From positions 1-25,327 of the forward strand of contig CAYQMF010000102.1 of the NCBI GenBank assembly GCA_964418595.1: DNA of 25,327 bases. Reading direction: 5' to 3'. The stretch comes from CAYQMF01 sp964418595 (GTDB taxonomy: Bacteria; Planctomycetota; UBA1135; UBA2386). This document shows positions 6,841-14,734 of this stretch, piece after piece; position 1 is the stretch's first letter; each line of letters opens with the position of its first letter. Made by a program: the position numbers and the translations under genes. The notes under the pieces were generated by a model. It had not been told where the DNA came from and searched no databases. It saw only the letters and a program-made list of their open reading frames with translations.

Positions 6841-6887
6841 GCGACAAGCGCCGCGCTACCGGCGTGCTGGCCAGCGCGCACGCATCG

Positions 6888-6916
6888 GTGACCTCGCGCG
6901 CGCGGCTCGCTATAGT
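6888..6916 (+). promoter_or_regulatory. rpoN promoter, probably giving a leaderless mRNA
   Basis: GTGACC (6888-6893), 17-nt spacer, TATAGT (6911-6916). The -10 matches five of six consensus bases. Only 9 nt separate it from the rpoN ATG at 6926, so the transcript would begin within a few bases of the start codon. No Shine-Dalgarno fits in that space. Confidence 0.55.
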
Positions 6917-6925
6917 GCCGCGATC

Positions 6926-8371
6926 ATGTCGTCGATGCGCCTGGGACTGACGCAGAGCCTGCGGGCCGAGCAACGCCTCGTCCAGTCTCCGCAGATGATC
7001 CAGGCGATGCAGATCCTGCAGACGCCGCTGCTCGAACTGAAGGATCAGATCGAACAGGAGCTGCAGGAGAACGTGTTCCTGGAGTTGAAGGAACCCGGCG
7101 CCGAGACCTCCGCTGATCCGGGTCCGCTGCAGGCGGAGGACACCGCCCCGAGCCTCGAGGAGAAGCTCGACCGCGAGTACGCGGAGGAACTCGACCAGCT
7201 CGAGAAGCGCACGGAGCGGATCGGCACCCGCGTCTCGAGTGCCAACGCCGCGGAGGAGTCGGAGCGGTGGATGGAGATGCTCAACAACACGCCCGACTCG
7301 GGCGTGTCGCTCTCCGATCACCTGTTGGCGCAGGCGCGCATGACCGACCCGCGCCCGGAGCTGTACCTGGTCATCGAGCACGTGGTCTACTCCCTGGACG
7401 CCGACGGCCGGCTGAACGACTCCGCCGAGACCATCGCCCGCGACCTCGTCGTGCCGGTGCCGCTGGCGGAGGAGGCGATCGACACGGTGCGCGGCCTCGA
7501 CCCGCCAGGGACCGCCGCCCGCGACCTCCGCGACTGCCTGCTGATGCAGCTCGACCGCATGAGCTACGTCCGGCCGCTCACCCGGCAGCTCGTCCAGGAC
7601 CACCTCGACGACCTGGCCATGAACCGGCTGCCCAAGATCGCCAAGGAGACCGGCGCCACCATCGCCGAGATCCAGGAGAGCTGGGAGTTCATCAAGTACC
7701 AGCTCAACCCGCACCCGGGTGCCGTTTTCACCTCGACTCCCAACGCGACCGTCGTGCCCGACGTGATCGTCGAGGAGATCGACGGCACCTTCGAAGTGCG
7801 CACGGAGCGCGGCCAGCTTCCCGAACTCGGCATCTCACCCGTGTATCGCAACCTGCTGAAGGAGGCGCGCTCGGACCCCAAGATCTACGAGTACCTGCGG
7901 CGAAAGATCGACGCGGCCAAGTGGTTCATCGAGGCGATCCACCAGCGGCAGAGCACGATCCACCGCATCGCCAGCGCCGTGGTCCGTCGGCAGGAGGCGT
8001 TCCTGCGCGAAGGCATCAAGGGTCTGCAGCCGCTGAAGATGCAGGACGTGGCCGACGAGGTCGGGGTGCACATCTCCACCGTCAGTCGCGCGATCTCCGG
8101 CAAGCACATCGAGACGCCACAGGGCATCCTCGACCTCAAGCGCTTCTTCTCCGGCGGCACGGTCACGGACAGCGGCGACATGGTCAGCCAGCAGGCGGTG
8201 AAGGAGAGCCTGCGCGAGATCGTGGCCAACGAAGACAAGGCCAACCCGCTCTCCGACGACCAACTGGTCGTGGAGCTCGCGAAAGAGGGCATCCACATCG
8301 CGCGCCGGACCGTGACCAAGTACCGCAAGGCGCTGAGCATCGAGTCTTCGAGTCGGCGCCGGGTCTTCTGA
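6926..8371 (+). CDS. rpoN: RNA polymerase sigma-54 factor
   Basis: A 481-residue sigma-54, normal length for the family. Residues 1-50 are the glutamine/leucine-rich activator-interacting region (SLRAEQRLVQSPQMIQAMQILQ). An acidic linker follows (about 55-110), then the core-binding domain (about 115-310, including GLDPPGTAARDL). The DNA-binding part has a helix-turn-helix (MQDVADEVGVHISTVSRAIS) and the RpoN box ARRTVTKYRK at 459-468; the usual form is ARRTVAKYRE. It directs polymerase to -24/-12 promoters that need an AAA+ activator, such as the NtrC-type regulator at 1-512. The gene has its own promoter-like element and is followed after 110 bp by efp. The lptB and hpf/ptsN neighbours usual in proteobacteria are absent. 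Confidence 0.97.
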   Translation: MSSMRLGLTQSLRAEQRLVQSPQMIQAMQILQTPLLELKDQIEQELQENVFLELKEPGAETSADPGPLQAEDTAPSLEEKLDREYAEELDQLEKRTERIGTRVSSANAAEESERWMEMLNNTPDSGVSLSDHLLAQARMTDPRPELYLVIEHVVYSLDADGRLNDSAETIARDLVVPVPLAEEAIDTVRGLDPPGTAARDLRDCLLMQLDRMSYVRPLTRQLVQDHLDDLAMNRLPKIAKETGATIAEIQESWEFIKYQLNPHPGAVFTSTPNATVVPDVIVEEIDGTFEVRTERGQLPELGISPVYRNLLKEARSDPKIYEYLRRKIDAAKWFIEAIHQRQSTIHRIASAVVRRQEAFLREGIKGLQPLKMQDVADEVGVHISTVSRAISGKHIETPQGILDLKRFFSGGTVTDSGDMVSQQAVKESLREIVANEDKANPLSDDQLVVELAKEGIHIARRTVTKYRKALSIESSSRRRVF

Positions 8372-8383
8372 GCTCGAGGCCGA

Positions 8384-8401
8384 AACCGGCCTTTGCCGGT
8401 T
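8384..8401. repeat. Inverted repeat overlapping the efp -35 region
   Basis: AACCGGC, 4-nt loop CTTT, GCCGGTT: a perfect 7-bp dyad 13 nt after the rpoN stop. No T tract follows, so it is not a standard terminator. It overlaps the proposed efp -35 element (8393-8398) and could be an operator or a processing or termination structure at the rpoN 3' end. Confidence 0.5.
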
Positions 8402-8421
8402 CCGGCGACCGCCCGTATCCT
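8393..8421 (+). promoter_or_regulatory. Possible efp promoter
   Basis: TTGCCG (8393-8398), 17-nt spacer, TATCCT (8416-8421); each hexamer matches four of six consensus bases. The expected start near 8428 gives a leader of about 54 nt. This would let efp be transcribed independently of rpoN. Confidence 0.35.
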
Positions 8422-8481
8422 CCCCCGCCCGCAAGATCGCGTCGGCACCCGGCCGACGCCGCAACCGCGACGAGACACTGC

Positions 8482-9048
8482 ATGGCGATCCGCGTCACCG
8501 AAGCCAAGAAAGGCATGGTCATCCGCTTCGAGGGTGATCTGTTCCAGATCGAGAAGTACGAGCACGTCACCCCCGGCAACTGGCGCGCGATCAACCACCT
8601 CTTCCTCCGCAACATGAAGACGGGGCGGAAGAAAGAGGTGCGCATGAACTCCAGCGATTCGATCGAGCCGGTCTACATGGAGGCGCGCAAGGCGCAGTAC
8701 CTGTACCGCGACGCCAACGGCTTCGTGTTCATGGACAACGAGAACTACGAGCAGTTCCACCTCGACAAGGACGTGCTCGGCGAGTCCATGAACTACATCA
8801 CCGAGAACGCCACCGTCGACGTCGTGTACTGCGAGGAGCAGCCGCTGACCGTGCAGATCCCGCCGTCCGTGGTGCTGACCATCGTCGAGTGCGAGGAGGC
8901 GGTGAAGGGTGACACCGTGTCCAGCATCCAGAAGGCGGCCAAGCTCGAGACCGGCCTCGAAATCCGCGTGCCGCTGCACATCAAGGTCGGCGAGCGCGTC
9001 AAGGTGAACACCGACACCGGCGAGTTCACGGGCCGCGCCAACGACTGA
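8482..9048 (+). CDS. efp: Translation elongation factor P
   Basis: A 188-residue EF-P of standard length with three beta domains: KOW-like (1-63), central OB (about 67-122) and C-terminal OB (about 130-187, ending TGLEIRVPLHIKVGERVKVNTDTGEFTGR). EF-P enters the ribosomal E site and rescues ribosomes stalled on polyproline. At the tip of domain I, where E. coli has PGKGQA with modified Lys34, this protein reads PGNWRA, so the modification position is Asn33. Neither the lysine nor the arginine seen in well-studied EF-Ps is at that exact place; Arg35 is two residues on. The related YeiP protein is the alternative, but the overall length and C-terminus fit EF-P. The ATG is chosen because MAIRVTEAKKGMVI aligns with the family start. 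Its upstream ribosome site is weak. Confidence 0.95.
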   Translation: MAIRVTEAKKGMVIRFEGDLFQIEKYEHVTPGNWRAINHLFLRNMKTGRKKEVRMNSSDSIEPVYMEARKAQYLYRDANGFVFMDNENYEQFHLDKDVLGESMNYITENATVDVVYCEEQPLTVQIPPSVVLTIVECEEAVKGDTVSSIQKAAKLETGLEIRVPLHIKVGERVKVNTDTGEFTGRAND

Positions 9049-9069
9049 GCGGCCGCACGCCGGTGCGCG

Positions 9070-9963
9070 TCAGCGCCGGCCCAGTTCGGGCGGCGGCGGC
9101 GCCTGCACACGCAGCGCGCTCCCCTTCACCGGGTGCGCGAACGACAAGCGCCAGGCGTGCAGCATGAGACGCGCCGCACCGTCGGGCCGCCCGTAGCGGC
9201 GATCGCCCACGAGCGGACAACCGAGGCTCGCGAAGTGCGCGCGGATCTGGTGCGTGAGGCCGGTGTCGAGTTGGATCTCGACGAGGCTCCAGTCACCCCG
9301 CGACCCGGTGACCCGGTAGCGGGTGCGCGCGACGCGGCCCTCGGCGTCGGGCACGGTCTTTGGCTCGTCGCCGCGCGCGTCGTCATCGACCGCGAGGCGC
9401 GCGTCGATCTCCCCTTCCGCAGGGGGCTGCCCATGCACGAGGGCGAGGTAGCGCTTGTCGACCTCGCGCGCACGCAGCGCCGCGGAGAACCCTCGCAGGC
9501 CGGCGGCGCTCACTCCGAACACCACGAGCCCGGAGGTCTCGCGATCCAGCCGGTGTGCCGGGGCAACCTTGAACGTGTAGCCCGACCCCGCGCCGAGCAG
9601 ACCCTGCACGCGACCGAGTAGATGCTCGCGTACACCGCTCCCCGGGTGCAGGGCGAGGCCCGCCGGCTTGTCCACGACCAGGAGATCGGCGTCGCGGTGG
9701 ACGACGGTGACCGGCCCGCGCTGCGCGGCGTCGGCGGCCGGGCGCGGGCGCAGCGACGACCATCGCGATTCGTCCACCCGCAGCGTCAGCTGGTCGCCGA
9801 CCACGAGCCGGTAGCCAGCGTCCACCCGCGCCCCGTTCACGAGGACATCCCCGCGTCGCAGCACCTTGTACACGTGGCCCAGGGTCGCACCCGGCCAGGC
9901 CTTGCGCAGGAACCGATCCAGGCGCTGGTCGGCGTCGGCGGGCTCGATCTTCAGGGTGTGCAC
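9070..9963 (-). CDS. RluA-family 23S rRNA/tRNA pseudouridine synthase
   Basis: A 297-residue enzyme that isomerises uridine to pseudouridine in structured RNA. An S4 RNA-binding domain occupies about residues 12-62 (QRLDRFLRKAWPGATLGHVYKVLRRGDVLVNG). The PseudoU_synth_2 catalytic domain follows, with the HRLDRETSG motif whose Asp140 is the catalytic aspartate. It also has VDKPAGLALHPGSG and, near the end, THQIRAHFASLGCPLVGDRRYG. S4 plus this core is the RluC/RluD layout; I cannot tell which uridine is modified. An in-frame ATG at 10083 would add 40 residues unlike the family. I prefer the GTG at 9963, which has GATATT 7 nt upstream. The gene converges on efp with only 21 bp between the stop codons. 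Confidence 0.92.
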   Translation of the reverse strand: MHTLKIEPADADQRLDRFLRKAWPGATLGHVYKVLRRGDVLVNGARVDAGYRLVVGDQLTLRVDESRWSSLRPRPAADAAQRGPVTVVHRDADLLVVDKPAGLALHPGSGVREHLLGRVQGLLGAGSGYTFKVAPAHRLDRETSGLVVFGVSAAGLRGFSAALRAREVDKRYLALVHGQPPAEGEIDARLAVDDDARGDEPKTVPDAEGRVARTRYRVTGSRGDWSLVEIQLDTGLTHQIRAHFASLGCPLVGDRRYGRPDGAARLMLHAWRLSFAHPVKGSALRVQAPPPPELGRR

Positions 9964-10106
9964 CCCCGCCAATATCGCAGGTCCGCACGGCGCCGGCGCG
10001 GGCAGACCCGGAGGTTCTCGCGTTCGACCAGCCGGCGGCACGAGGTTTGAGATCCCTGTCCCGCCGCCGCACGGCGCCGCCAATCCTGGCGCTCTGGCGG
10101 ATCGTC

Positions 10107-11597
10107 ATGTCCCGCAGCGCTCACCGTAGGATCGGAACCGCACACCCGCTGGCCACCGCCCTGGCGCTGGCCCTGGCGTTAGCCCTGGCCGGGCTCGCCC
10201 AGGCGCAGGCCGTCGTCGTGCCCGCGCCCCTGCCGAACCTCGACGCCCTCGCCCTCGACGCCCTGGCCCGCGACACCCCGGGCAGTGACGGCGGCGGCGC
10301 CCAGGACCCCCTCACCCGGGGGGAGGCGGCGCTCTGGCTCGCCTCGAGCGGGCGCGTCGACGCCTACCGCGCGATCCTCACGGTCGCCCGCGAAGCCGCG
10401 CCCCAAGCCCGGCTGCGTGGCATCCTCGCCGTGGGTCTCCTCGGGGCCCCCGGGGCGGTGTCCTTTCTCTCCGCCGTGCTCGACGGCGCGCGCACCTCCG
10501 ACCCGGAAGCCGCCGTGGCCGCGTTCGGGCTGGGGCGACAGCCCGGGTCCGTCCCGACCCCGAGCGTCGACGCGTGGCTCGGCGGCGTGCACGGCAGCAG
10601 CTACCGGCGCATGCGCGACCCCCTCGCGGCCCTGCTCGCCGGCCTCGCGATCCTCCCCCACCCCGAGAAGGTGACGGCCCTGTCGATGCTGCTGACCGAC
10701 GCCGCCAACCGCGAGGATGTCCTCCTCGCGCTCGCGACGCGCGCGCTGGTCGCCGCCGGAGCACCTCTCGATCGCTCCGCCACCTGGGCGAGGGTCGAGG
10801 ATCGCTCCGATCTCCTGCGCTGCGAAGCCCTCGCCGCCCTGACGGCCGCAGGCCCCGTCGAGCGTGACGCGATCGATCTCTTGCGCCGCGTCGCCCGCAC
10901 CGACACCAGCCCGCGCGCGCGCGGACTCGCGCTGGGTCTGCTGGCACAGGCCCTCGACGACGAGGCCTTCGAGCTGGCGCCGCGGGCGCTGGCGAGTGCG
11001 CACGTCGACGAGGCGGTCGCCGGCGCGCGCGTGCTGGTGCGACTCGCCGGCGACGTCGGACGCGATGCCGTCGAACTCCGCATCGCCACGCCCTCCGCCC
11101 CGGCCGCGGTGCGGGCGGCGCTGCTCGCCACGTGGGACCGCGGCCTCACGCCGCGCCTCACCTTCACCTGCCGCGACATCGCAGATTCCCCCACGTCTCC
11201 TGCCGAACTCCGCGTCGCCGCGGCGATCGCGCTGAAGACCGCGCAGGTCGAGCGTGCGGACACGCTCCTGGCCGCGGCCTTCGAACTCGCCACCGGACGC
11301 GAGCACCTGACCCGCCTGTGCGCCGCGATGAGCAGCACCCAGCTCGCGGATGTCCGGCGTGACCTCGAAGCGGCGGCTGCCCCGCGCGCCCGTCACTTCA
11401 CCGACCGCATCCACGCGCTGGCGCGCACCTCGTTCGACGCAGCCGCCGCGGTCGTGCTCACGCACGCCCGCGCCCACCGCCTCGGCGATCGGCAGCGGGG
11501 TGATGTCCTCGCCGCTCTGCGCACGGCGCGTGGCAGCGAGCTGGCCGACGACGTGCTGTCCCTCCTGCCGCCGGTCTTGGTTGCCCTCCTGGAGTAG
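10107..11597 (+). CDS. Secreted HEAT-repeat protein of unknown function
   Basis: A 496-residue protein beginning with a basic N-terminus and a signal peptide whose core is an alternating run (ATALALALALALAGLAQA), probably cleaved after AQA. After a short low-complexity linker, the rest is alpha-helical repeat with alanine/leucine-rich pairs of helices typical of HEAT/PBS-lyase repeats. One example is RLRGILAVGLLGAPGAVSFLSAVL at about residues 110-133, with further units at about 150-420. No catalytic motif is visible. HEAT solenoids usually serve as protein-binding scaffolds, so a periplasmic or surface scaffold role is inferred. The start at 10107 is chosen because it places the hydrophobic core correctly; an in-frame ATG 60 bp upstream adds an implausible tail. 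The gene converges with the arginase gene, and its last codons lie inside an 18-bp tandem repeat. Confidence 0.72.
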   Translation: MSRSAHRRIGTAHPLATALALALALALAGLAQAQAVVVPAPLPNLDALALDALARDTPGSDGGGAQDPLTRGEAALWLASSGRVDAYRAILTVAREAAPQARLRGILAVGLLGAPGAVSFLSAVLDGARTSDPEAAVAAFGLGRQPGSVPTPSVDAWLGGVHGSSYRRMRDPLAALLAGLAILPHPEKVTALSMLLTDAANREDVLLALATRALVAAGAPLDRSATWARVEDRSDLLRCEALAALTAAGPVERDAIDLLRRVARTDTSPRARGLALGLLAQALDDEAFELAPRALASAHVDEAVAGARVLVRLAGDVGRDAVELRIATPSAPAAVRAALLATWDRGLTPRLTFTCRDIADSPTSPAELRVAAAIALKTAQVERADTLLAAAFELATGREHLTRLCAAMSSTQLADVRRDLEAAAAPRARHFTDRIHALARTSFDAAAAVVLTHARAHRLGDRQRGDVLAALRTARGSELADDVLSLLPPVLVALLE

Positions 11598-11632
11598 GTT
11601 CCCCTCCTGGAGCAGGTCGCCGTCCCGGAGCG
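11579..11632. repeat. 18-bp tandem repeat, three units, across a stop codon
   Basis: Three consecutive 18-bp units begin at 11579, 11597 and 11615 with pattern GGTYSCCSTCCYGGAGYR. Units 1 and 2 differ at two positions; unit 3 has drifted further, and a decayed fourth may follow. Unit 1 holds the last codons and stop of the HEAT gene; units 2 and 3 are in the 63-bp convergent gap before the arginase stop. The inner CTCC-T-GGAG of units 1 and 2 is self-complementary, so either strand could fold there. Confidence 0.7.
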
Positions 11633-11660
11633 AGTCGCCGGCAGCGCGATGCGGGCCGCC

Positions 11661-12575
11661 CTACAGGATCGACTTGCCGAAGGCCGACGCGATCAGGTCG
11701 ACTGCCACGACCCCCGACTGGTTGCGCACGTCCATGATCGGATTCAACTCCGTGATCTCGAGCCCGACCATGCGACTCGTGTCGGCGGCCATCTCCATCA
11801 GCAGGTTCGCCTCCCGCCAGTCGATCCCGCCGCGCACCGGGGTACCGACGCCGGGCACGTCGTTGGGATCCATGCCGTCGAGGTCGAACGAGAGGTGGAA
11901 GCCAACCGTCCCCTCCTGCGCGTGGCGCAGAGCCTCGGCCATCACGGACTGCATCCCGCGCTCGTCGATCTCGCGCATGGTGTAGGCGTGCACCCCGGAC
12001 TCGCGCACGATGCGCTTCTCGGTCTCGTCGAGGTTGCGGATGCCGATGAGGCACACGTTGTCGCGACGGACCTTCGGCGCGAAGCCACCGATCTGGACGA
12101 GGCGCTCGTGCCCCATGCCGAGCAGCACGGCGAGCGGCATGCCGTGCACGTTCCCGGTGGGACTGCTCTCGGGCGTGTTCATGTCCGCGTGCGCGTCCAC
12201 CCAGATGAGACCGATGTGCTGTGTCTGGGCACGGAAGTGCTCGGCGATGCCGGCGACCGTGCCGATGGCGATGCTGTGGTCTCCGCCGAGCACCACGGGC
12301 GTCGCTCCGCTCTCGAGAGAGCGCGCCACGCGCATGCGCAGGCGATTGCAGACGTGGTAGATCTCGTTCAGGTACCGACACTTGTCGATCCCCGGATCGC
12401 GCGCCTCCGGCGACGGCACGGCCACATCGCCGTCGTCGATCACGTCGTAGCCGAGGTCGCGAAGCTGCTGACTGACTCCGGCGAGCCGGATCGCCGACGG
12501 CCCCATGTCCACACCCCGGCGACCGGCACCGAGGTCCATGGGGACACCGACGATCTGGATGCGCTGCTTGGTCAC
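11661..12575 (-). CDS. rocF: Arginase
   Basis: A 304-residue ureohydrolase that cleaves L-arginine to ornithine and urea with a two-manganese centre. All expected ligands are visible: H100 in GGDHSIAIGT; D127, H129 and D131 in DAHADMNTP; D231 and D233 in SFDLDGMDP. The substrate loop DMNTPESSPTGNVHGMPL is the arginase form rather than that of agmatinase, and the N-terminal VPMDLGAGRRGVDMGPSAIR is also typical. The GTG at 12575 gives the usual short N-terminus. Another GTG at 12602 overlaps the stop of the upstream DUF62 gene (GTGA) and adds nine residues, so it is a real alternative given how common such overlaps are here. The gene is last in a minus-strand series and converges with the HEAT gene. 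Whether it serves nitrogen use or polyamine and proline supply cannot be told from the context. Confidence 0.95.
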   Translation of the reverse strand: MTKQRIQIVGVPMDLGAGRRGVDMGPSAIRLAGVSQQLRDLGYDVIDDGDVAVPSPEARDPGIDKCRYLNEIYHVCNRLRMRVARSLESGATPVVLGGDHSIAIGTVAGIAEHFRAQTQHIGLIWVDAHADMNTPESSPTGNVHGMPLAVLLGMGHERLVQIGGFAPKVRRDNVCLIGIRNLDETEKRIVRESGVHAYTMREIDERGMQSVMAEALRHAQEGTVGFHLSFDLDGMDPNDVPGVGTPVRGGIDWREANLLMEMAADTSRMVGLEITELNPIMDVRNQSGVVAVDLIASAFGKSIL

Positions 12576-12598
12576 GGACGAGCTCTTGGCGGGACGGT

Positions 12599-13384
12599 TC
12601 ACGAGGCGAGAATGGGTTCGATCCTGGTTCCGGCGCGCGCGCCGAATACGTCGCAGGCGCGCCCGCGACAGACCGCGATCTCGAGGAGATCGTAGCTGTC
12701 GATCACCGCGATCGCGGCTCCCGGTTCGGCATCTGCGTAGGTCACGCCGCACGGCACGTCGACGCCGGCGATGCGCACGCCCACCCACCGCTCCTCCGTC
12801 ACCCGTCGCCCAGGCACGTTGGTGATGAGGTTGCCGAAGCGATCGACGTGGGCGACCTGCGCCGCGGCGCTGCCCATCGGTTCGCCGCCAACGAGGCGCA
12901 CCGGATCCTTCACCTTGTCGCCCAGGGCGCGGAACCCGAAGCGGCCGGCGCTGAGCAGACCCGCCACCGGGGCGAACACGTCACGGCCGTGGAACGTGCG
13001 CGACGGCGCCGGCAGACGCAGCTTCTCGACGTCGATCATCCGCACCTCGGCGTCGTCGCGACCGAGCACGGGATCCAGGAGGCCGTTGTCCGGCCCGAGC
13101 CAGAAGCAGCCGGCCGCACACACGGCGAGCGCGCGGCGTGTCGAGCCGACGCCGGGATCCACGATGGCGACCACGACGGTCCCGGCCGGGAATCGGTCGA
13201 CGGCCGACGCGAGGTAGAACGCGCCGGTGGCCACGTCGTGTGCCGGCACGCCGTGGCACAGGTCGATGACATCGGCCTTCAGGTTGCCGCGCTTGATGAC
13301 CGCGCGCATGACGCCTGCCCACGGCTCCTCCACGCCGAAGTCGGTGAGCAGCGCGACGACGCCGTTGGGGCGAGGCAGCTCCAT
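12599..13384 (-). CDS. SAM hydroxide adenosyltransferase (DUF62 family)
   Basis: A 261-residue member of the SAM hydrolase/chlorinase/fluorinase family. Conserved segments are in the right order: LLTDFG (13-17), IVDPGVGSTRRA, GPDNGLLDPV, TFHGRDVFAPVAGLL and HVDRFGNLITN. A C-terminal beta barrel ends near residue 255 (GTRIEPILAS). Family members without the halogenase-specific insertion use water to split S-adenosylmethionine into adenosine and methionine. I infer that activity because no chlorinase/fluorinase signature or halometabolite gene is seen nearby. The ATG lies 9 nt after the stop of the phosphomutase gene and the stop is next to the arginase start, so co-transcription is likely. No signal peptide is present. 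Confidence 0.9.
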   Translation of the reverse strand: MELPRPNGVVALLTDFGVEEPWAGVMRAVIKRGNLKADVIDLCHGVPAHDVATGAFYLASAVDRFPAGTVVVAIVDPGVGSTRRALAVCAAGCFWLGPDNGLLDPVLGRDDAEVRMIDVEKLRLPAPSRTFHGRDVFAPVAGLLSAGRFGFRALGDKVKDPVRLVGGEPMGSAAAQVAHVDRFGNLITNVPGRRVTEERWVGVRIAGVDVPCGVTYADAEPGAAIAVIDSYDLLEIAVCRGRACDVFGARAGTRIEPILAS

Positions 13385-13393
13385 GCGCCGCGA

Positions 13394-14734
13394 TCAGTGC
13401 CCGGTCATCGGCTTGCCGAGGATCGAGAACAGCGCCGCCCGCTTCGCCTCCATCTCCGCCTTGGTGTTGGCCTCCAGACACATGCGCAGGTACGGCTCGG
13501 TGTTGCTCGGCCGGACGTTCACGAACCAGTCGGGAAAGGTCAGGGTCACGCCGTCGAGGTAGTCGACCACGCCGCCGGGGAACGCCGCCTCCACCTCGCG
13601 CATCTTGGCCGCCTTGTCCTCGACCTTGAAGTTGATCTCGCCAGTGCCGTGGTAGACGCGCAGTTCATCGGCCGCCTGCTTGAGGGTCCGGCCCTCCGCA
13701 GCCAGCTGGTTGAGCACCATCACGCAGGCAAGCACTCCGCAGTCGGTGTACGAGTTCTCGGCGAAGTAGAAGTGTCCGGAGAGTTCACCGCCGCCGATGC
13801 AGTCCTCGCGTCGCATCGTCTCCTTCATGAACGAGTGGCCGACCCGCTCGCGCACCGGCCGACCGCCGAGCTTGCGGATCTGTTCCGGCACCACCCGCGA
13901 ACTGCGCAGGTCGTAGATGATCCCCTTGCCCGGGTGCCGCTTCAGCTGGCTGCGGGCGAGGATCACGGTGATGAGATCGGCGTGGACGGTGCGCCCTTCC
14001 TCGTCCACGAACGCGCAGCGATCGGCGTCCCCGTCGAAGGCGATCCCGAGCGGCGTCTTGTGCTTGCGCACCAACGCGCGCAGGTCGTCGAGGTTGGGCT
14101 CGTGCAGCGGGTTCGCCTCGTGGTTGGGGAACGTCCCGTCGAGTTCCTGGTACAGCGGGATGACCTTCAACCCGCGGATGGCCGCGAAGATCTCCGGCGA
14201 CTCCGCCGCGCCCATCCCGTTGGCGTAGTCCACGCACATCACGGTGGGCTTGATCCCGCTCGCGAACGACGCGATGTGCTTGACGTAGTCGGCCTTCACC
14301 GCGACCCGGTCCCGCTTGCCGCGTCGCGCCGCCACCGGCAGATCGAACTTCGCCACCATCCGCTCGAGCTCGGCGATGCCGGTGTCCTTCGACAGCGGCC
14401 GCGCGCCCTCGCGGCAGAGCTTGAAGCCGATGTACTGCTTGGGGTTGTGCGACGCCGTCACGGCGAGGCCGCCGTCGCACGGGAGCTTGCCGATCGCGTA
14501 GTACACCATCGGCGTCGACGCGAGCCCGATGTCGAGCACGTCGCAACCCTGGTCCATGATCCCCTCGCACACGGCGTCCTGGATCGCGGGCGCCATCGTG
14601 CGCATGTCGCGCCCGACCACCAGCGTCTTGGCGCCGAGGAACCTGGCGAACGCCGCGCCGATCTTGCGCGCGTTGTCGGTGTCGATCTGATCCGGGTACG
14701 TGCCGCGGATGTCGTAGGCCTTGAAGATGCTCAC
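13394..14734 (-). CDS. Phosphomannomutase/phosphoglucomutase
   Basis: A 446-residue alpha-D-phosphohexomutase with all four active-site loops. The phosphoserine loop is TASHNP with Ser95. The magnesium loop is DGDADRC (234-240). The sugar-specificity loop is GGELSGH (315-321). The phosphate-binding loop near the C-terminus is RPSNTEPYLRM. The N-terminus FKAYDIRG is the usual start of bacterial PMM/PGM (ManB/AlgC type). The enzyme interconverts hexose 1- and 6-phosphates and so feeds sugar-nucleotide synthesis for cell-surface glycans. A polyprenyl-phosphate transferase two genes upstream fits such a role. Specificity for mannose or glucose is not decided by what I can see. The GTG start overlaps the stop of the threonine aldolase gene (GTGA). 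Confidence 0.95.
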   Translation of the reverse strand: MSIFKAYDIRGTYPDQIDTDNARKIGAAFARFLGAKTLVVGRDMRTMAPAIQDAVCEGIMDQGCDVLDIGLASTPMVYYAIGKLPCDGGLAVTASHNPKQYIGFKLCREGARPLSKDTGIAELERMVAKFDLPVAARRGKRDRVAVKADYVKHIASFASGIKPTVMCVDYANGMGAAESPEIFAAIRGLKVIPLYQELDGTFPNHEANPLHEPNLDDLRALVRKHKTPLGIAFDGDADRCAFVDEEGRTVHADLITVILARSQLKRHPGKGIIYDLRSSRVVPEQIRKLGGRPVRERVGHSFMKETMRREDCIGGGELSGHFYFAENSYTDCGVLACVMVLNQLAAEGRTLKQAADELRVYHGTGEINFKVEDKAAKMREVEAAFPGGVVDYLDGVTLTFPDWFVNVRPSNTEPYLRMCLEANTKAEMEAKRAALFSILGKPMTGH

